Below, one piece after another: positions 31,268 through 39,090 of a stretch of DNA of 39,772 nucleotides (position 1 is its first letter; each line of letters opens with the position of its first letter). The position numbers and the translations under genes are program-made. This DNA comes from Candidatus Yanofskybacteria bacterium (GTDB taxonomy: Bacteria; Patescibacteriota; Minisyncoccia; 2-02-FULL-40-12; IGHO2-01-FULL-4-A). The stretch spans positions 1-39,772 of the forward strand of contig JACOZV010000003.1 of assembly GCA_016181175.1 (NCBI GenBank), written 5' to 3'. The notes beneath the pieces were generated by a model. It saw nothing but the letters and a program-made list of their open reading frames with translations, had not been told where the DNA came from and ran no database searches.

Positions 31268-32401
31268 TTGCAAAATTTAAGTTTTGCGCCTAATATCTGC
31301 GAAATGACCGAGGTAAATCTAAAATTTCTTAACGCAATTAACATTCTGGCAACCGCCAAAAGCGGTGCACTGCAAGCAATCCATGATGCTTTTGGCGATG
31401 ATTGGGAGCGGGCATGGCGCGCCAATCTTACTAAACACATACCGCGAGATAGAGATATTGAAGGCAGATTGATTGCCGCGGATTACGCCAAATTACAAAA
31501 GAAAATTAATCCCGACAAAGAATGGACGCAACTTATAAAAGAGGGCATCAACCTGATGACAATTTTAGATGAAGATTACCCCGAGCCACTGCGCCATATC
31601 CCCGACCCTCCTTTCCTATTATATGTAAGGGGTTCGCGGGAAGTACTGAGCAATAATTGCTTCGCCATCGTGGGCACACGGGCATTGTCAGAATACGGCA
31701 AGCGAAGCGCGCCGAATATCACTTTTGACATAGCCAAAGCCGGTTTTACAATTGTAAGCGGCTTGGCGATGGGCATTGATACGCTGGCCCATAAAGCCGC
31801 ACTCGATACCGGCGCAAAAACCATCGCCGTACTCGGTACCGGTATTGATGGTGAGACTATTTTCCCCGCGCCTAATCTTGGACTTGCTCGCAAAATTATA
31901 GAAAAAGGTGGAGCAGTGATAAGCGAATATGCGTTTGGAACACATGGGACAAAATTCTCTTTTCCCCAGCGCAACCGGATTATAAGCGGGCTGTCACGAG
32001 GGGTATTGGTGGTTGAAGCAGACGAACAAAGCGGGGCAATGATTACGGCCAGGTTTGCCGCAGAGCAAGGACGCGATGTTTTCGCTATCCCCGGAAATAT
32101 ATTTGCCAAAACTTCCCAAGGCACGAATAATATAATAAAGAAGGGCGCGAAGATGGTAACTTGCGCCGAGGATATACTGGAAGAGTATGAAATTTATTTG
32201 AAAAAAATTGAGCGTAAAATAAAAGCAGACAACGAGACTGAAGAAAAAATACTTAGCGTATTGAGTAGCGAACCGACAACTACGGATGAGGTAATCCGAC
32301 AAACCAGACTGGACGCTGGACATGTCAATGCGACATTGACAATGATGGAATTAAAAAAGAAAATTAAAAGCTCTGGTAAAGGATTTATTTTATTTCAATG
32401 A
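31268..32401 (+). CDS. dprA: DNA-processing protein DprA
   Basis: 377 aa. Loads RecA on incoming single-stranded DNA during transformation. Rossmann core: DEDYPEPLRHIPDPPFLLYVRGS, AIVGTRALSEYGKR, IVSGLAMGIDTLAHKAALD, IAVLGTGID, FPQRNRIISGLSRGVLVVEAD, GSGAMITA-like EQSGAMITARFA, AIPGNI, SQGTNNIIKKGA. A winged-helix tail (VLSSEPTTTDEVIRQ) follows. Start uncertain: TTG at 31268 or ATG at 31304 (MTEVNLKF); the latter is my preference by sequence but has no clear Shine-Dalgarno sequence. topA overlaps by 4 nt. Confidence 0.94.
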   Translation: MQNLSFAPNICEMTEVNLKFLNAINILATAKSGALQAIHDAFGDDWERAWRANLTKHIPRDRDIEGRLIAADYAKLQKKINPDKEWTQLIKEGINLMTILDEDYPEPLRHIPDPPFLLYVRGSREVLSNNCFAIVGTRALSEYGKRSAPNITFDIAKAGFTIVSGLAMGIDTLAHKAALDTGAKTIAVLGTGIDGETIFPAPNLGLARKIIEKGGAVISEYAFGTHGTKFSFPQRNRIISGLSRGVLVVEADEQSGAMITARFAAEQGRDVFAIPGNIFAKTSQGTNNIIKKGAKMVTCAEDILEEYEIYLKKIERKIKADNETEEKILSVLSSEPTTTDEVIRQTRLDAGHVNATLTMMELKKKIKSSGKGFILFQ

Positions 32402-34647
32402 ATTTAATAATAGTAGAATCCCCGACTAAAGCTAAAACAATTTCCAAGTTCCTCGGGAGCGAGTTTTTGGTGCGCTCATCTATGGGCCATGTACGCGACT
32501 TGCCCAAGTCAACAATGGGCATAGATGTAGAGCATGGGTTCAAACCCAAGTACACTGTGCCAGCCAAAGCCAAGCCTATTATCGCCGAGCTAAAGGAAAC
32601 GGCAAGCAAATCAGACACCGTAATACTGGCAACCGACGCCGATCGTGAGGGTGAGGCAATTTCTTGGCATTTATTGGAGGCGCTCGGACTCCAGAAAAAA
32701 AATCCGCAACGGATCGTATTCCACGAAATCACCAAACCGGCAATAGAAAATGCGCTCAAAAACCCCAGGGAAATTGACTACAATCTTGTGGACGCCCAAC
32801 AAGCCAGACGCATACTTGATCGCCTAGTTGGTTATGAGCTTTCGCCGTTTCTGTGGAAAAAAATACGCTACGGATTGTCGGCAGGAAGAGTACAAAGCGT
32901 AGCTTTGCGACTGGTTGTAGAGCGTGAACGTGAAATAGAAAAGTTTATCAAGCAGGAGTATTGGACTATTGAAGTAGATCTCTCAAAAAATAACCAGGAA
33001 AAAGTATTTAGAGCACGTCTTATAAAAATTGGGGAAAAATCCCTTGATAAATTAGATATACCAAACCAGTTGGAAGCAGAGAAAGTGGCAACCAGTCTTG
33101 AAAACGCAAAATATAAAGTTTTAGATATCAATCGCAAAGAAGTCGTCCGTAATCCCGCTCCCCCGTTTATCACATCTACACTTCAACAAGAAGCCTCGCG
33201 CAAACTAGGAATGTCAGCAAAACAAACCATGATGATCGCTCAGCAACTATATGAGACCGGCTATATAACTTACATGAGGACCGACAGTGTTAATCTTGCA
33301 GATTTAGCGCTCCATCAAGCACAAGAGGTTATAAAAGAAAGTTTCGGAAATGAATACGCATTGAGCCAACCGCGACACTATACGACCAAATCCAAAGGTG
33401 CCCAAGAAGCCCATGAAGCAATCCGGCCGACTGACTTAGCTCAAAAAACAGAAATCCTCAAAAACTCGTTGGATTCAAGGCAATTGAAACTATACGACCT
33501 TATCTGGAAACGAACGATAGCCAGCCAGATGCAGTCGGCTGTTTTTGACCAAACCGCAGTGGACATAGTTACCAGTTACCAGTTACCAGTTACCAGTTAC
33601 ACATTTCGTGCCAACGGCCAAGTCGTAAAATTTGACGGATTTATCAGGGCATACACAGAGGGACGCGACGAAAAAGACGAGGACGAAGCGGAGGGCATTC
33701 TGCCGGAACTGGAATCAAACGAAACGTTAAACTTTGTTGAACTCTTTAAACTCCAACACTTTACCGAACCTCCGCCCCGGTACACAGACGCGACTCTGAT
33801 CAAAATCCTCGAAGCTCACGGAATCGGCAGACCGTCTACATATGCGCCAACCCTAGCTACCATACAGGAACGTGATTATGTTGAAAAAATTGATCGTCGC
33901 TATTTCAAGCCGACGGAAGTTGGTTTTTTGGTAAACGATATGCTTGTGGAAAATTTTCCGGAAATAGTTGATATTAATTTTACCTCTCATATTGAAGAGG
34001 AATTTGACGATATTGCCGAAGGTAAGATTAAGTGGGTACCGGTAATTGAAGAGTTTTATATACCCTTCAAAAAAAATCTTGACGAAAAAACTGCGAGCGT
34101 AGAAAAGTTAGTTGAAACCTCCAGTACGCCATGTCCGCATTGCGGTAAAATGATGATCATAAAATTCGGCCGCACCGGTAAATTTTTAGCTTGTCCGGAA
34201 CCGGGTAGCAAAATTACACAACCCTTGCCGGAAGAAGCGGCAAAGATTAAAGAACTTACAGAAAAAACAAAAGATGAAAGATGCCCTATTTGCGGTAAAC
34301 AGATGGAGGTCAAACGCGGCAGATTCGGCTACTTCCTCGGTTGCACTGATTATCCAAAATGCAAAGGCATTAAAAAAATATTCAACAAAACCGGATTCAA
34401 GTGCCCAAATTGTCGAGCACTGCGAGATGGTGAGCAAAGTCGAACCACGGAAGTTGGAGATTTGGTTGAACGAAAATCACATGGTCGGGGCAGGATTTTT
34501 TACGGTTGCAGCCGATTCCCTGAATGTAATTTTTTAGTTGGTAAAAAACCGGAAAATGAAGAAGAATTGAAAGTCGCCTTTGAAGAATGGAAAACCAACC
34601 CGCCTAAGACTAAAGATAAGAAACCATTGAAAAAATCAGAAAAATAA
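32398..34647 (+). CDS. topA: DNA topoisomerase I
   Basis: 749 aa type IA enzyme relaxing negative supercoils. Toprim domain at the start (MNLIIVESPTKAKTISKFLG), ATDADREGEAI, SAGRVQSVALRLV, active-site Tyr in YMRTDS (Y292). Three C-terminal zinc ribbons are present. Odd points: residues about 390-401 (VTSYQLPVTSY) are coded by a heptamer tandem repeat, and the third zinc ribbon has an extra stretch CRALRDGEQSRTTEVGD between its Cys pairs. Start overlaps dprA by 4 nt, so dprA-topA is one unit. Its last codons hold the tRNA-Ser(GCU) promoter. Confidence 0.96.
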   Translation: MNLIIVESPTKAKTISKFLGSEFLVRSSMGHVRDLPKSTMGIDVEHGFKPKYTVPAKAKPIIAELKETASKSDTVILATDADREGEAISWHLLEALGLQKKNPQRIVFHEITKPAIENALKNPREIDYNLVDAQQARRILDRLVGYELSPFLWKKIRYGLSAGRVQSVALRLVVEREREIEKFIKQEYWTIEVDLSKNNQEKVFRARLIKIGEKSLDKLDIPNQLEAEKVATSLENAKYKVLDINRKEVVRNPAPPFITSTLQQEASRKLGMSAKQTMMIAQQLYETGYITYMRTDSVNLADLALHQAQEVIKESFGNEYALSQPRHYTTKSKGAQEAHEAIRPTDLAQKTEILKNSLDSRQLKLYDLIWKRTIASQMQSAVFDQTAVDIVTSYQLPVTSYTFRANGQVVKFDGFIRAYTEGRDEKDEDEAEGILPELESNETLNFVELFKLQHFTEPPPRYTDATLIKILEAHGIGRPSTYAPTLATIQERDYVEKIDRRYFKPTEVGFLVNDMLVENFPEIVDINFTSHIEEEFDDIAEGKIKWVPVIEEFYIPFKKNLDEKTASVEKLVETSSTPCPHCGKMMIIKFGRTGKFLACPEPGSKITQPLPEEAAKIKELTEKTKDERCPICGKQMEVKRGRFGYFLGCTDYPKCKGIKKIFNKTGFKCPNCRALRDGEQSRTTEVGDLVERKSHGRGRIFYGCSRFPECNFLVGKKPENEEELKVAFEEWKTNPPKTKDKKPLKKSEK
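33567..33600 (+). repeat. Heptamer tandem repeat inside topA
   Basis: Unit AGTTACC, four full copies (33567-33594) plus AGTTAC. Because 21 nt equals 7 codons, the frame stays open and codes VTSYQLPVTSY. It looks like a short tandemly repeated heptamer as known from other bacteria, here expanded in a coding region. Confidence 0.9.
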
Positions 34648-34655
34648 GTTAAAAT
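34627..34655 (+). promoter_or_regulatory. Promoter of tRNA-Ser(GCU), inside the topA 3' end
   Basis: -35 TTGAAA (34627-34632), 17-nt spacer, -10 TAAAAT (34650-34655). The spacer differs at about two positions from that of the tRNA-Leu promoter. Predicted start near 34662, 3 nt before the tRNA. Confidence 0.7.
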
Positions 34656-36337
34656 AGGAAAAATGGAGGGGACGCATATCGGCTCGTGCAGAGGTTTGCT
34701 AAACCTCGACCCCGTAAGGGGTCAGGTGGGTTCGACTCCCACTCCCTCCGCAGTATTGGACTGCTCGCGTATAAATGTGCGAGTTGTTCTTTATTTGCGC
34801 TATTTTTGTGAGGTTCTACCCGGCTATGTATTCGCTTTAATTCCTTTGACGCATCTTCAAGATACAAAAGCGGTTTTTCTATGGTAATACTTATCTTTTT
34901 ATCTTTTAGGAGGAGGTCCGACCCTAAATTAGCCAAGATGTTTTTTCTTGTTTCTATCCCGCCATTTTCAAAAGCATCTTTTGCCGTTGTGGCAAATTGA
35001 AACATCTCATCGGCTTTCTTTAGCCATTTGCCTATCCGGTCGCTTGTATCTTTCAGCAGTTCTTCTAGGCGGATTCTTTCTTTGTTGAGGTCGCCCTTCA
35101 TTTCTTTGTATTCTTTGTCTGCTAGTTCTTCGTCAGCGCGCATATTATTAACCCTCTTTATTTTCTCAACGACCGCTTTATACGCCTTTTGGACATTATC
35201 AATAATTTTAGTGATGTTGCCGGCTTCTTTCTTATTCTCCTTTTTATATAAATCTAAAGCCCATTCTGTAAATTCGGGGTAAAGAGCAATTTTGTCTATC
35301 TTTACCCGTATTTGCCTGTTTAACTCTTTTTCCTCAATACATTTTTGGGTGCAATTCGGGTTTTTCTTTTTGCCGCAGTGATAATAAATATAATGGTGGA
35401 CGTTGCCATTTTTCTGCCGCTTGGTTTTTTCTTCGGCTGTTATCATGCCTCTGCACTCACCGCACCTAATCATACCTGTAAAAGCAAATTCGTGGCTTCT
35501 GGGGCGTGGTTTTCCGTCTCGGCCAAGGATTGTTTGTATCTTGTCGTATTCTTCCTCTGCAATCATCGGCTTGTGTATGCCTTTATACCAGTTGCCGCTT
35601 CTGCGAGGATATTCAAACGAGCCGTAATAAAACGGATTGGTAAAAAGATAATAGGTGGCGGTCTTGCTTATTGGCCTGCCGCTAGGCATAGTAAGTCCTA
35701 ATTTTTTGTGTGCTATCTTCTGTATCTGCGGAACGGTATGCGTGCCGGCAAGCATTAGGTCAAATAACTTGCGGACTAAATTAAAGCGTTCCTCATCTGG
35801 TATTATCGTCTTGTCGCCCTTAACAGCATAAGGGTCGTTTTTATAACCTATTGAAGCCGGCGCTGGATAAATGCCGCGTTCAGCTCTGGCGTGTAACCCG
35901 CGCTTAACATTTTGGCTTAAGTCGCGTAGATACTGGTTTGCCATGCCAAATTCTACACTCATCATTAAAACATTATCCGTTGGGTAATAGTCCCTATCGT
36001 AAGCGCGGATATGTTTTATCACTCCCTGTTGTAACATCCAGTTAATACTTCCGCCATCAACCGGGTTTCGGGCCAAGCGGTCTAGTTTCCAACAAATTAT
36101 TCCCTGTGCTTCGCCCTTATGTATTCGTTCTAACATTTGGTTAAAAATCGGCCGGCCCGGCTCTTTAGCCGATTGGGATTCGGATAGTGGTTCGCCTATT
36201 ACTTCTAATCCCTCTTTTTGGGCCAACTTTTTTAATTCGTCTATTTGCGAATCAATGGACAAAACCTGCCGGTCTTCTGATTCGGAAGATTTACGTGCGT
36301 ATAGAAAGTATTTAATTTTCGTTGCGTTAGTATTCAT
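34649..36337 (-). CDS. Large serine site-specific recombinase (integrase)
   Basis: 562 aa. Catalytic resolvase domain (about 8-155) with nucleophile S17 in YARKSSESE and CWKLDRLARNPVDGG; a Recombinase domain (about 170-265, TVPQIQKIAHKKLGLTMPSGRPIS and NPFYYGSFEYPR); a zinc ribbon (CGEC...CGKKKNPNC, about 285-325); a long charged coiled coil (about 340-470). It integrates or excises the element. Its last ~33 residues are the antisense translation of tRNA-Ser(GCU), and the stop overlaps that tRNA's promoter, so the true element-encoded end was probably altered by integration. A pseudoknot-forming leader precedes the ATG at 36337. Confidence 0.93.
   Translation of the reverse strand: MNTNATKIKYFLYARKSSESEDRQVLSIDSQIDELKKLAQKEGLEVIGEPLSESQSAKEPGRPIFNQMLERIHKGEAQGIICWKLDRLARNPVDGGSINWMLQQGVIKHIRAYDRDYYPTDNVLMMSVEFGMANQYLRDLSQNVKRGLHARAERGIYPAPASIGYKNDPYAVKGDKTIIPDEERFNLVRKLFDLMLAGTHTVPQIQKIAHKKLGLTMPSGRPISKTATYYLFTNPFYYGSFEYPRRSGNWYKGIHKPMIAEEEYDKIQTILGRDGKPRPRSHEFAFTGMIRCGECRGMITAEEKTKRQKNGNVHHYIYYHCGKKKNPNCTQKCIEEKELNRQIRVKIDKIALYPEFTEWALDLYKKENKKEAGNITKIIDNVQKAYKAVVEKIKRVNNMRADEELADKEYKEMKGDLNKERIRLEELLKDTSDRIGKWLKKADEMFQFATTAKDAFENGGIETRKNILANLGSDLLLKDKKISITIEKPLLYLEDASKELKRIHSRVEPHKNSANKEQLAHLYASSPILRREWESNPPDPLRGRGLANLCTSRYASPPFFLF
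34665..34750 (+). tRNA. tRNA-Ser(GCU)
   Basis: Acceptor GGAGGGG (34665-34671) pairs with TCCCTCC (34743-34749), G.T at the last pair; discriminator G. Anticodon arm GAGGT-TTGCTAA-ACCTC, anticodon GCT, reading AGC/AGU. Long variable arm GACCCCGTAAGGGGTC; T arm GTGGG-TTCGACT-CCCAC. No CCA. The integrase frame runs through it on the other strand. Confidence 0.95.
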
Positions 36338-36341
36338 AAAA

Positions 36342-36467
36342 CCTTAAAGGGGCGACCTAGTTGCCCAACCACTTGCTCCGAACGGAGTAGTATTGCTGGT
36401 AGATCGCCCCATTAAGGGGAACAATACCAAACAAAAACCGTTCGGGTAGTATGTGGTTATGGGCAAC
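36342..36467 (-). promoter_or_regulatory. Pseudoknot-capable leader covering the recombinase ribosome-binding site
   Basis: Nested helices, given by + coordinates: 36360-36372 with 36453-36467 (2-nt bulge); CCGAACGG (36378-36385) with CCGTTCGG (36438-36445); GTATTG (36390-36395) with CAATAC (36422-36427). The apical loop region 36404-36417 pairs with 36342-36355 at 13 of 14 positions. On the - strand the second segment is TCGCCCCTTTAAGG, with the only Shine-Dalgarno-like AAGG, 4 nt before the ATG. Pairing therefore forms a pseudoknot that would hide the ribosome-binding site. A local CCCC/GGGG hairpin (36407-36410 with 36416-36419) is the alternative. Confidence 0.7.
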
Positions 36468-36499
36468 GATATAAATATATCATATTTTTGTTAGAGCAA

Positions 36500-37309
36500 C
36501 TATCGTCTTTCTGTATACCTTTTAATCTGGTCATTAAAGTATCTTCTCTTATCTCTTACCTTGCCTTGGCGTTCTGCGTCTTTAGTTATACTAAAACATT
36601 CTTCTATTCCATTCATACCGCATTGCGGATTTTTTCTAGCACTTAATATAAAGTTGATATGCTTTTCTCCTAACCACTCCGCTATCTCTGAACATCTAAA
36701 GTCGTCTCCGCTTTGTGCTTGGTCTCTAAATTCAGACGGCGTTGTCCCATTAAAAGAGAATATCTTTATAAGCGATTGCCTCTTATCGTTATTATAAATA
36801 TTGTTTACCGAGGGGTTATCGTTTGTTGGCAGTTCTTCCGATGACGGAAAAACTTCTGGCGGTAGCAAGGTTTTACCTTGTTTTATCTGCTCTTTGTCCG
36901 TAGGAAGATTTCTTCCTCCGGTATAGTAGCGGGTTAGCAGGTCTTCCAAAATGGGTTTTGATATTGAATATTGATTACTGCTCCAAATTATTTGTCCTTT
37001 ATCTATTTCTTTATTCTGTCTTGCTGTTATAACGGGCTGTCCGCGATATGTTGTTTTCTTGGCAATAGATACCCATGTGCTTATAGTTCGTTCGGTTTTG
37101 TTAAATATTCTGGCCAGCGTGCCCTCTTTTGGATTACACTCGCCGTTCTCATTTATGAAAGGTGCTAAGCCAATAAGCAATAGAAAAACCCTCTCGCCAA
37201 TTTGAGGGATAATTCCGGACTTAATACCATCATCAAATATTTGACTATATTGTTTCGTTATCTCGGTCATTAAATAATTCATTAACCTTTTCTGTGATTG
37301 CATCTTCAA
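36500..37309 (-). CDS. HTH_36-like DNA-binding protein, possible replication protein
   Basis: 269 aa. Residues about 35-100 (LIGLAPFINENGECNPKEGTLARIFNKTERTISTWVSIAKK) have the layout of the HTH_36 winged helix of plasmid/phage replication and regulatory proteins: helix, GECNP wing turn, then ARIFNKTERTISTW recognition helix. A Pro/Asn-rich linker (about 145-185) leads to a basic C-terminal part ending KRYFNDQIKRYTERR. It overlaps the spoVG-like gene by 65 nt from the first ATG; ATGs at 37282 or 37270 are plausible and the former follows AAAGG. Role (replication initiation or control) is inferred. Confidence 0.65.
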   Translation of the reverse strand: MKMQSQKRLMNYLMTEITKQYSQIFDDGIKSGIIPQIGERVFLLLIGLAPFINENGECNPKEGTLARIFNKTERTISTWVSIAKKTTYRGQPVITARQNKEIDKGQIIWSSNQYSISKPILEDLLTRYYTGGRNLPTDKEQIKQGKTLLPPEVFPSSEELPTNDNPSVNNIYNNDKRQSLIKIFSFNGTTPSEFRDQAQSGDDFRCSEIAEWLGEKHINFILSARKNPQCGMNGIEECFSITKDAERQGKVRDKRRYFNDQIKRYTERR

Positions 37310-37538
37310 TACTTTTTCCTGCTTCCTGACTAATGGGGTGAAAAAAGTTTAGATTCTTCTCTCCTAGTTTCTTGGCCGGATAAACAAGGCGGTAGCCGGA
37401 TTTTCCTAATCTGGTAAAAATCGCCACACTTCCGACATAATATTTTCCGTCCAGCACAAAAGAAGCAAAGGCGATTAGCCCATCTTTTGGCTTTACTGGA
37501 GATATTTGGATTTCACTTATTGAGGATTCGTGGTTCAT
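37245..37538 (-). CDS. spoVG: SpoVG-like RNA/DNA-binding regulator
   Basis: 97 aa. Matches SpoVG in pattern: ISEIQISPVKPKDGLIAFASFVLDGKYYVGSVAIFTRLGKSGYRLVYPAKK, then FFHPISQEAGKSIEDAITEKV. SpoVG proteins bind nucleic acid and act as regulators in Firmicutes. Length is right. Overlaps its upstream neighbour by 26 nt and its downstream neighbour by up to 65 nt, so the three genes are translated as a coupled set. SpoVG-like genes also occur on phages and mobile elements. Confidence 0.8.
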   Translation of the reverse strand: MNHESSISEIQISPVKPKDGLIAFASFVLDGKYYVGSVAIFTRLGKSGYRLVYPAKKLGEKNLNFFHPISQEAGKSIEDAITEKVNELFNDRDNETI

Positions 37539-37704
37539 ATGTATTCGCTACTTCTTTAGTTTCGCGAGACAGAAAATCAAAAATGGTTTTATGGAGTTCA
37601 TAAACTCGGTTGGCCTTTTCTATGGCCTCCTTGTCACTCAATTCCTCCCCGAATTTTCGGGAGTATATTTGTTTAAATTCTTGGACGGCTTCTTTGGACA
37701 ACAT
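37513..37704 (-). CDS. Small conserved-looking protein, 63 aa
   Basis: Function unknown. MLSKEAVQEFKQIYSRKFGEELSDKEAIEKANRVYELHKTIF has a two-helix pattern that I have seen in short proteins of Patescibacteria mobile regions (recollection, not a search). Helical, charged, no membrane segment. First gene of a three-gene overlapping run: 63 aa, SpoVG-like, HTH protein. The terminator at 37735-37757 isolates it from the gene upstream. Confidence 0.6.
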   Translation of the reverse strand: MLSKEAVQEFKQIYSRKFGEELSDKEAIEKANRVYELHKTIFDFLSRETKEVANTYEPRILNK

Positions 37705-37734
37705 AGTTTTGCGCCCACTTTTTGAGAATAAAAA

Positions 37735-37757
37735 AGTAGGATTACTTTAATCCTACT
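37735..37757 (-). terminator. Terminator of the 262-aa gene
   Basis: AGTAGGATTA (37735-37744), loop CTT, TAATCCTACT (37748-37757); on the - strand it is followed by TTTTTTATT. A 10-bp perfect stem. Confidence 0.85.
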
Positions 37758-37796
37758 CCTGTACAGAATGAGTCATTTTAGAGTCATTACGCAGTC

Positions 37797-38585
37797 CTAA
37801 TGCTTTCTATAAAATGCTAATTCTGCCCATATAAACAGGTCTTTTTTGGTTTTATCTTTAATCTTGTCATTAACCATGTGCATTAAATCATATATTAATT
37901 GGCGTCCATGCTTTGGGTCATCTGCTAAATCTGTACCCATCTTTTCCGCCATTATATCCCACGAGATTACTTCTCCCGGGCCAAACCCGAACGCTTCTTT
38001 ACAGAAAGCAAATTGTTTCTTTCCGGCTGGTATTTCTATTTCAAAACTGCCCCAGCGAATACGCGGTGGATTATCTAAAAATTCAGAGGGGGTATTGTTT
38101 AATTTTTCCCGTAGTTCTTTGGGGTTATTAAACTCTACTCCAAGCATTTTAGCTTTTTCCTTTAACCCGGCGGGATTTTTAGCTTCTAAGTAAAAAATTG
38201 TGCCAAATTCGCTGTTAGGTCCGATTTCGGCTACTTCTATTTGGCAAAGTCCGTCTAGCAGTTTGCGAGTGTATGTAATAACCAAATCTTTCTTAACACG
38301 ATTAATATCGTCTTTGGTTATAGGAAATGTTTTGCCTTCAAGATTTGAGTTTGGGAAGAATTGTAGCCAATGCTCACCTCCTTTTGTCATTCTGGCAACT
38401 AATTCCTCGTGGCTTATATTGTCCTCATTTATTATTTCAATTTCGGGGTATGGTGTTGATTCTTCAGCCACCCTTAATTCTACGGGTTTTTTACTCCGTT
38501 TAGATGAATGTTTTAATACCTTACTTAATAAATATTTCTGATAATCAGTTGTTGCCGCGGAGTTTTCCGCTATTTGTAAAAACAT
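37797..38585 (-). CDS. Hypothetical element protein, 262 aa
   Basis: No family recognised. N-terminal third is polar and probably flexible (KHSSKRSKKPVELRVAEESTPYPEIEIINEDN), the middle is mixed alpha/beta, and the C-terminal 80 residues (EVISWDIMAEKMGTDLADDPKHGRQLIYDLMHMVNDKIKDKTKK) could form a winged helix: helix, SWDIMAEKMG, then an Arg/Gln recognition-like helix. That suggests DNA binding but is a guess. No signal or membrane segment. Followed by a strong terminator; separate from the spoVG-like run. Confidence 0.6.
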   Translation of the reverse strand: MFLQIAENSAATTDYQKYLLSKVLKHSSKRSKKPVELRVAEESTPYPEIEIINEDNISHEELVARMTKGGEHWLQFFPNSNLEGKTFPITKDDINRVKKDLVITYTRKLLDGLCQIEVAEIGPNSEFGTIFYLEAKNPAGLKEKAKMLGVEFNNPKELREKLNNTPSEFLDNPPRIRWGSFEIEIPAGKKQFAFCKEAFGFGPGEVISWDIMAEKMGTDLADDPKHGRQLIYDLMHMVNDKIKDKTKKDLFIWAELAFYRKH

Positions 38586-38617
38586 AATTACTTTTTCATT
38601 ACTTATTAAAATGACTT

Positions 38618-38863
38618 TTATAAGCCGGGGTTAAATCTTAGCTTTTTGAAGGGTCTAGTTCGTGTTAATGGTCTGCACCTCCTTATTCTACCCAACAAAT
38701 AGGTCAATTTGCTTAATCCGTTACAAAAAACGCTGGAATCTAAATCCCGGGCATCTAAATATACGCTTTCAAACACGTCTTTAGCGGCTTTTTCATAATC
38801 AGGAAGAGTTATTAACCTTTGTGTCTCTTTTATTTTCTTGGTTTTCTTCATTTCATAATTCAC
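38618..38863 (-). CDS. Hypothetical protein, 81 aa
   Basis: Small, strongly basic at both ends (KKTKKIKETQR and RIRRCRPLTRTRPFKKLRF). No known family. The frame starts at GTG (38863), immediately after a purine-rich AAAGGGG stretch; an ATG at 38851 lies 12 nt after GGGGG and is an alternative. First - strand gene of the element as seen; the preceding 39 nt show nothing I can call a promoter with confidence. Confidence 0.45.
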   Translation of the reverse strand: MNYEMKKTKKIKETQRLITLPDYEKAAKDVFESVYLDARDLDSSVFCNGLSKLTYLLGRIRRCRPLTRTRPFKKLRFNPGL

Positions 38864-39032
38864 CCCCTTTGTTTAGATATAATCTGGCCTAAAATAGCCC
38901 TTTCGTCAATTTTCCGATAGTCCTTTAGGAGGAGGGACATACCCATACCCTTTTAGAATTTTTTATTTTTCAGGAGTTACGGTATTCATTTGCCCCCGCC
39001 CCTCATTTTTCATCCTCATTTTTTCCAGCACT

Positions 39033-39090
39033 AATATATTTATTTATATCTTAAAAATTTAAGTGTGTTTGAGAAAAATACTTTAATTTT
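39033..39090. repeat. 58-nt perfect inverted repeat, left arm
   Basis: Exact reverse complement of 39576-39633. AT-rich. Outside the arms the sequences diverge at once and no target-site duplication is obvious. Confidence 0.95.

Noticed and set aside
31116-36372. Shared 13-mer GTTGCCCAAYCAC before dprA and before the recombinase
   Set aside because: One mismatch in 13 nt, opposite roles in the two structures and no further similarity; probably chance.
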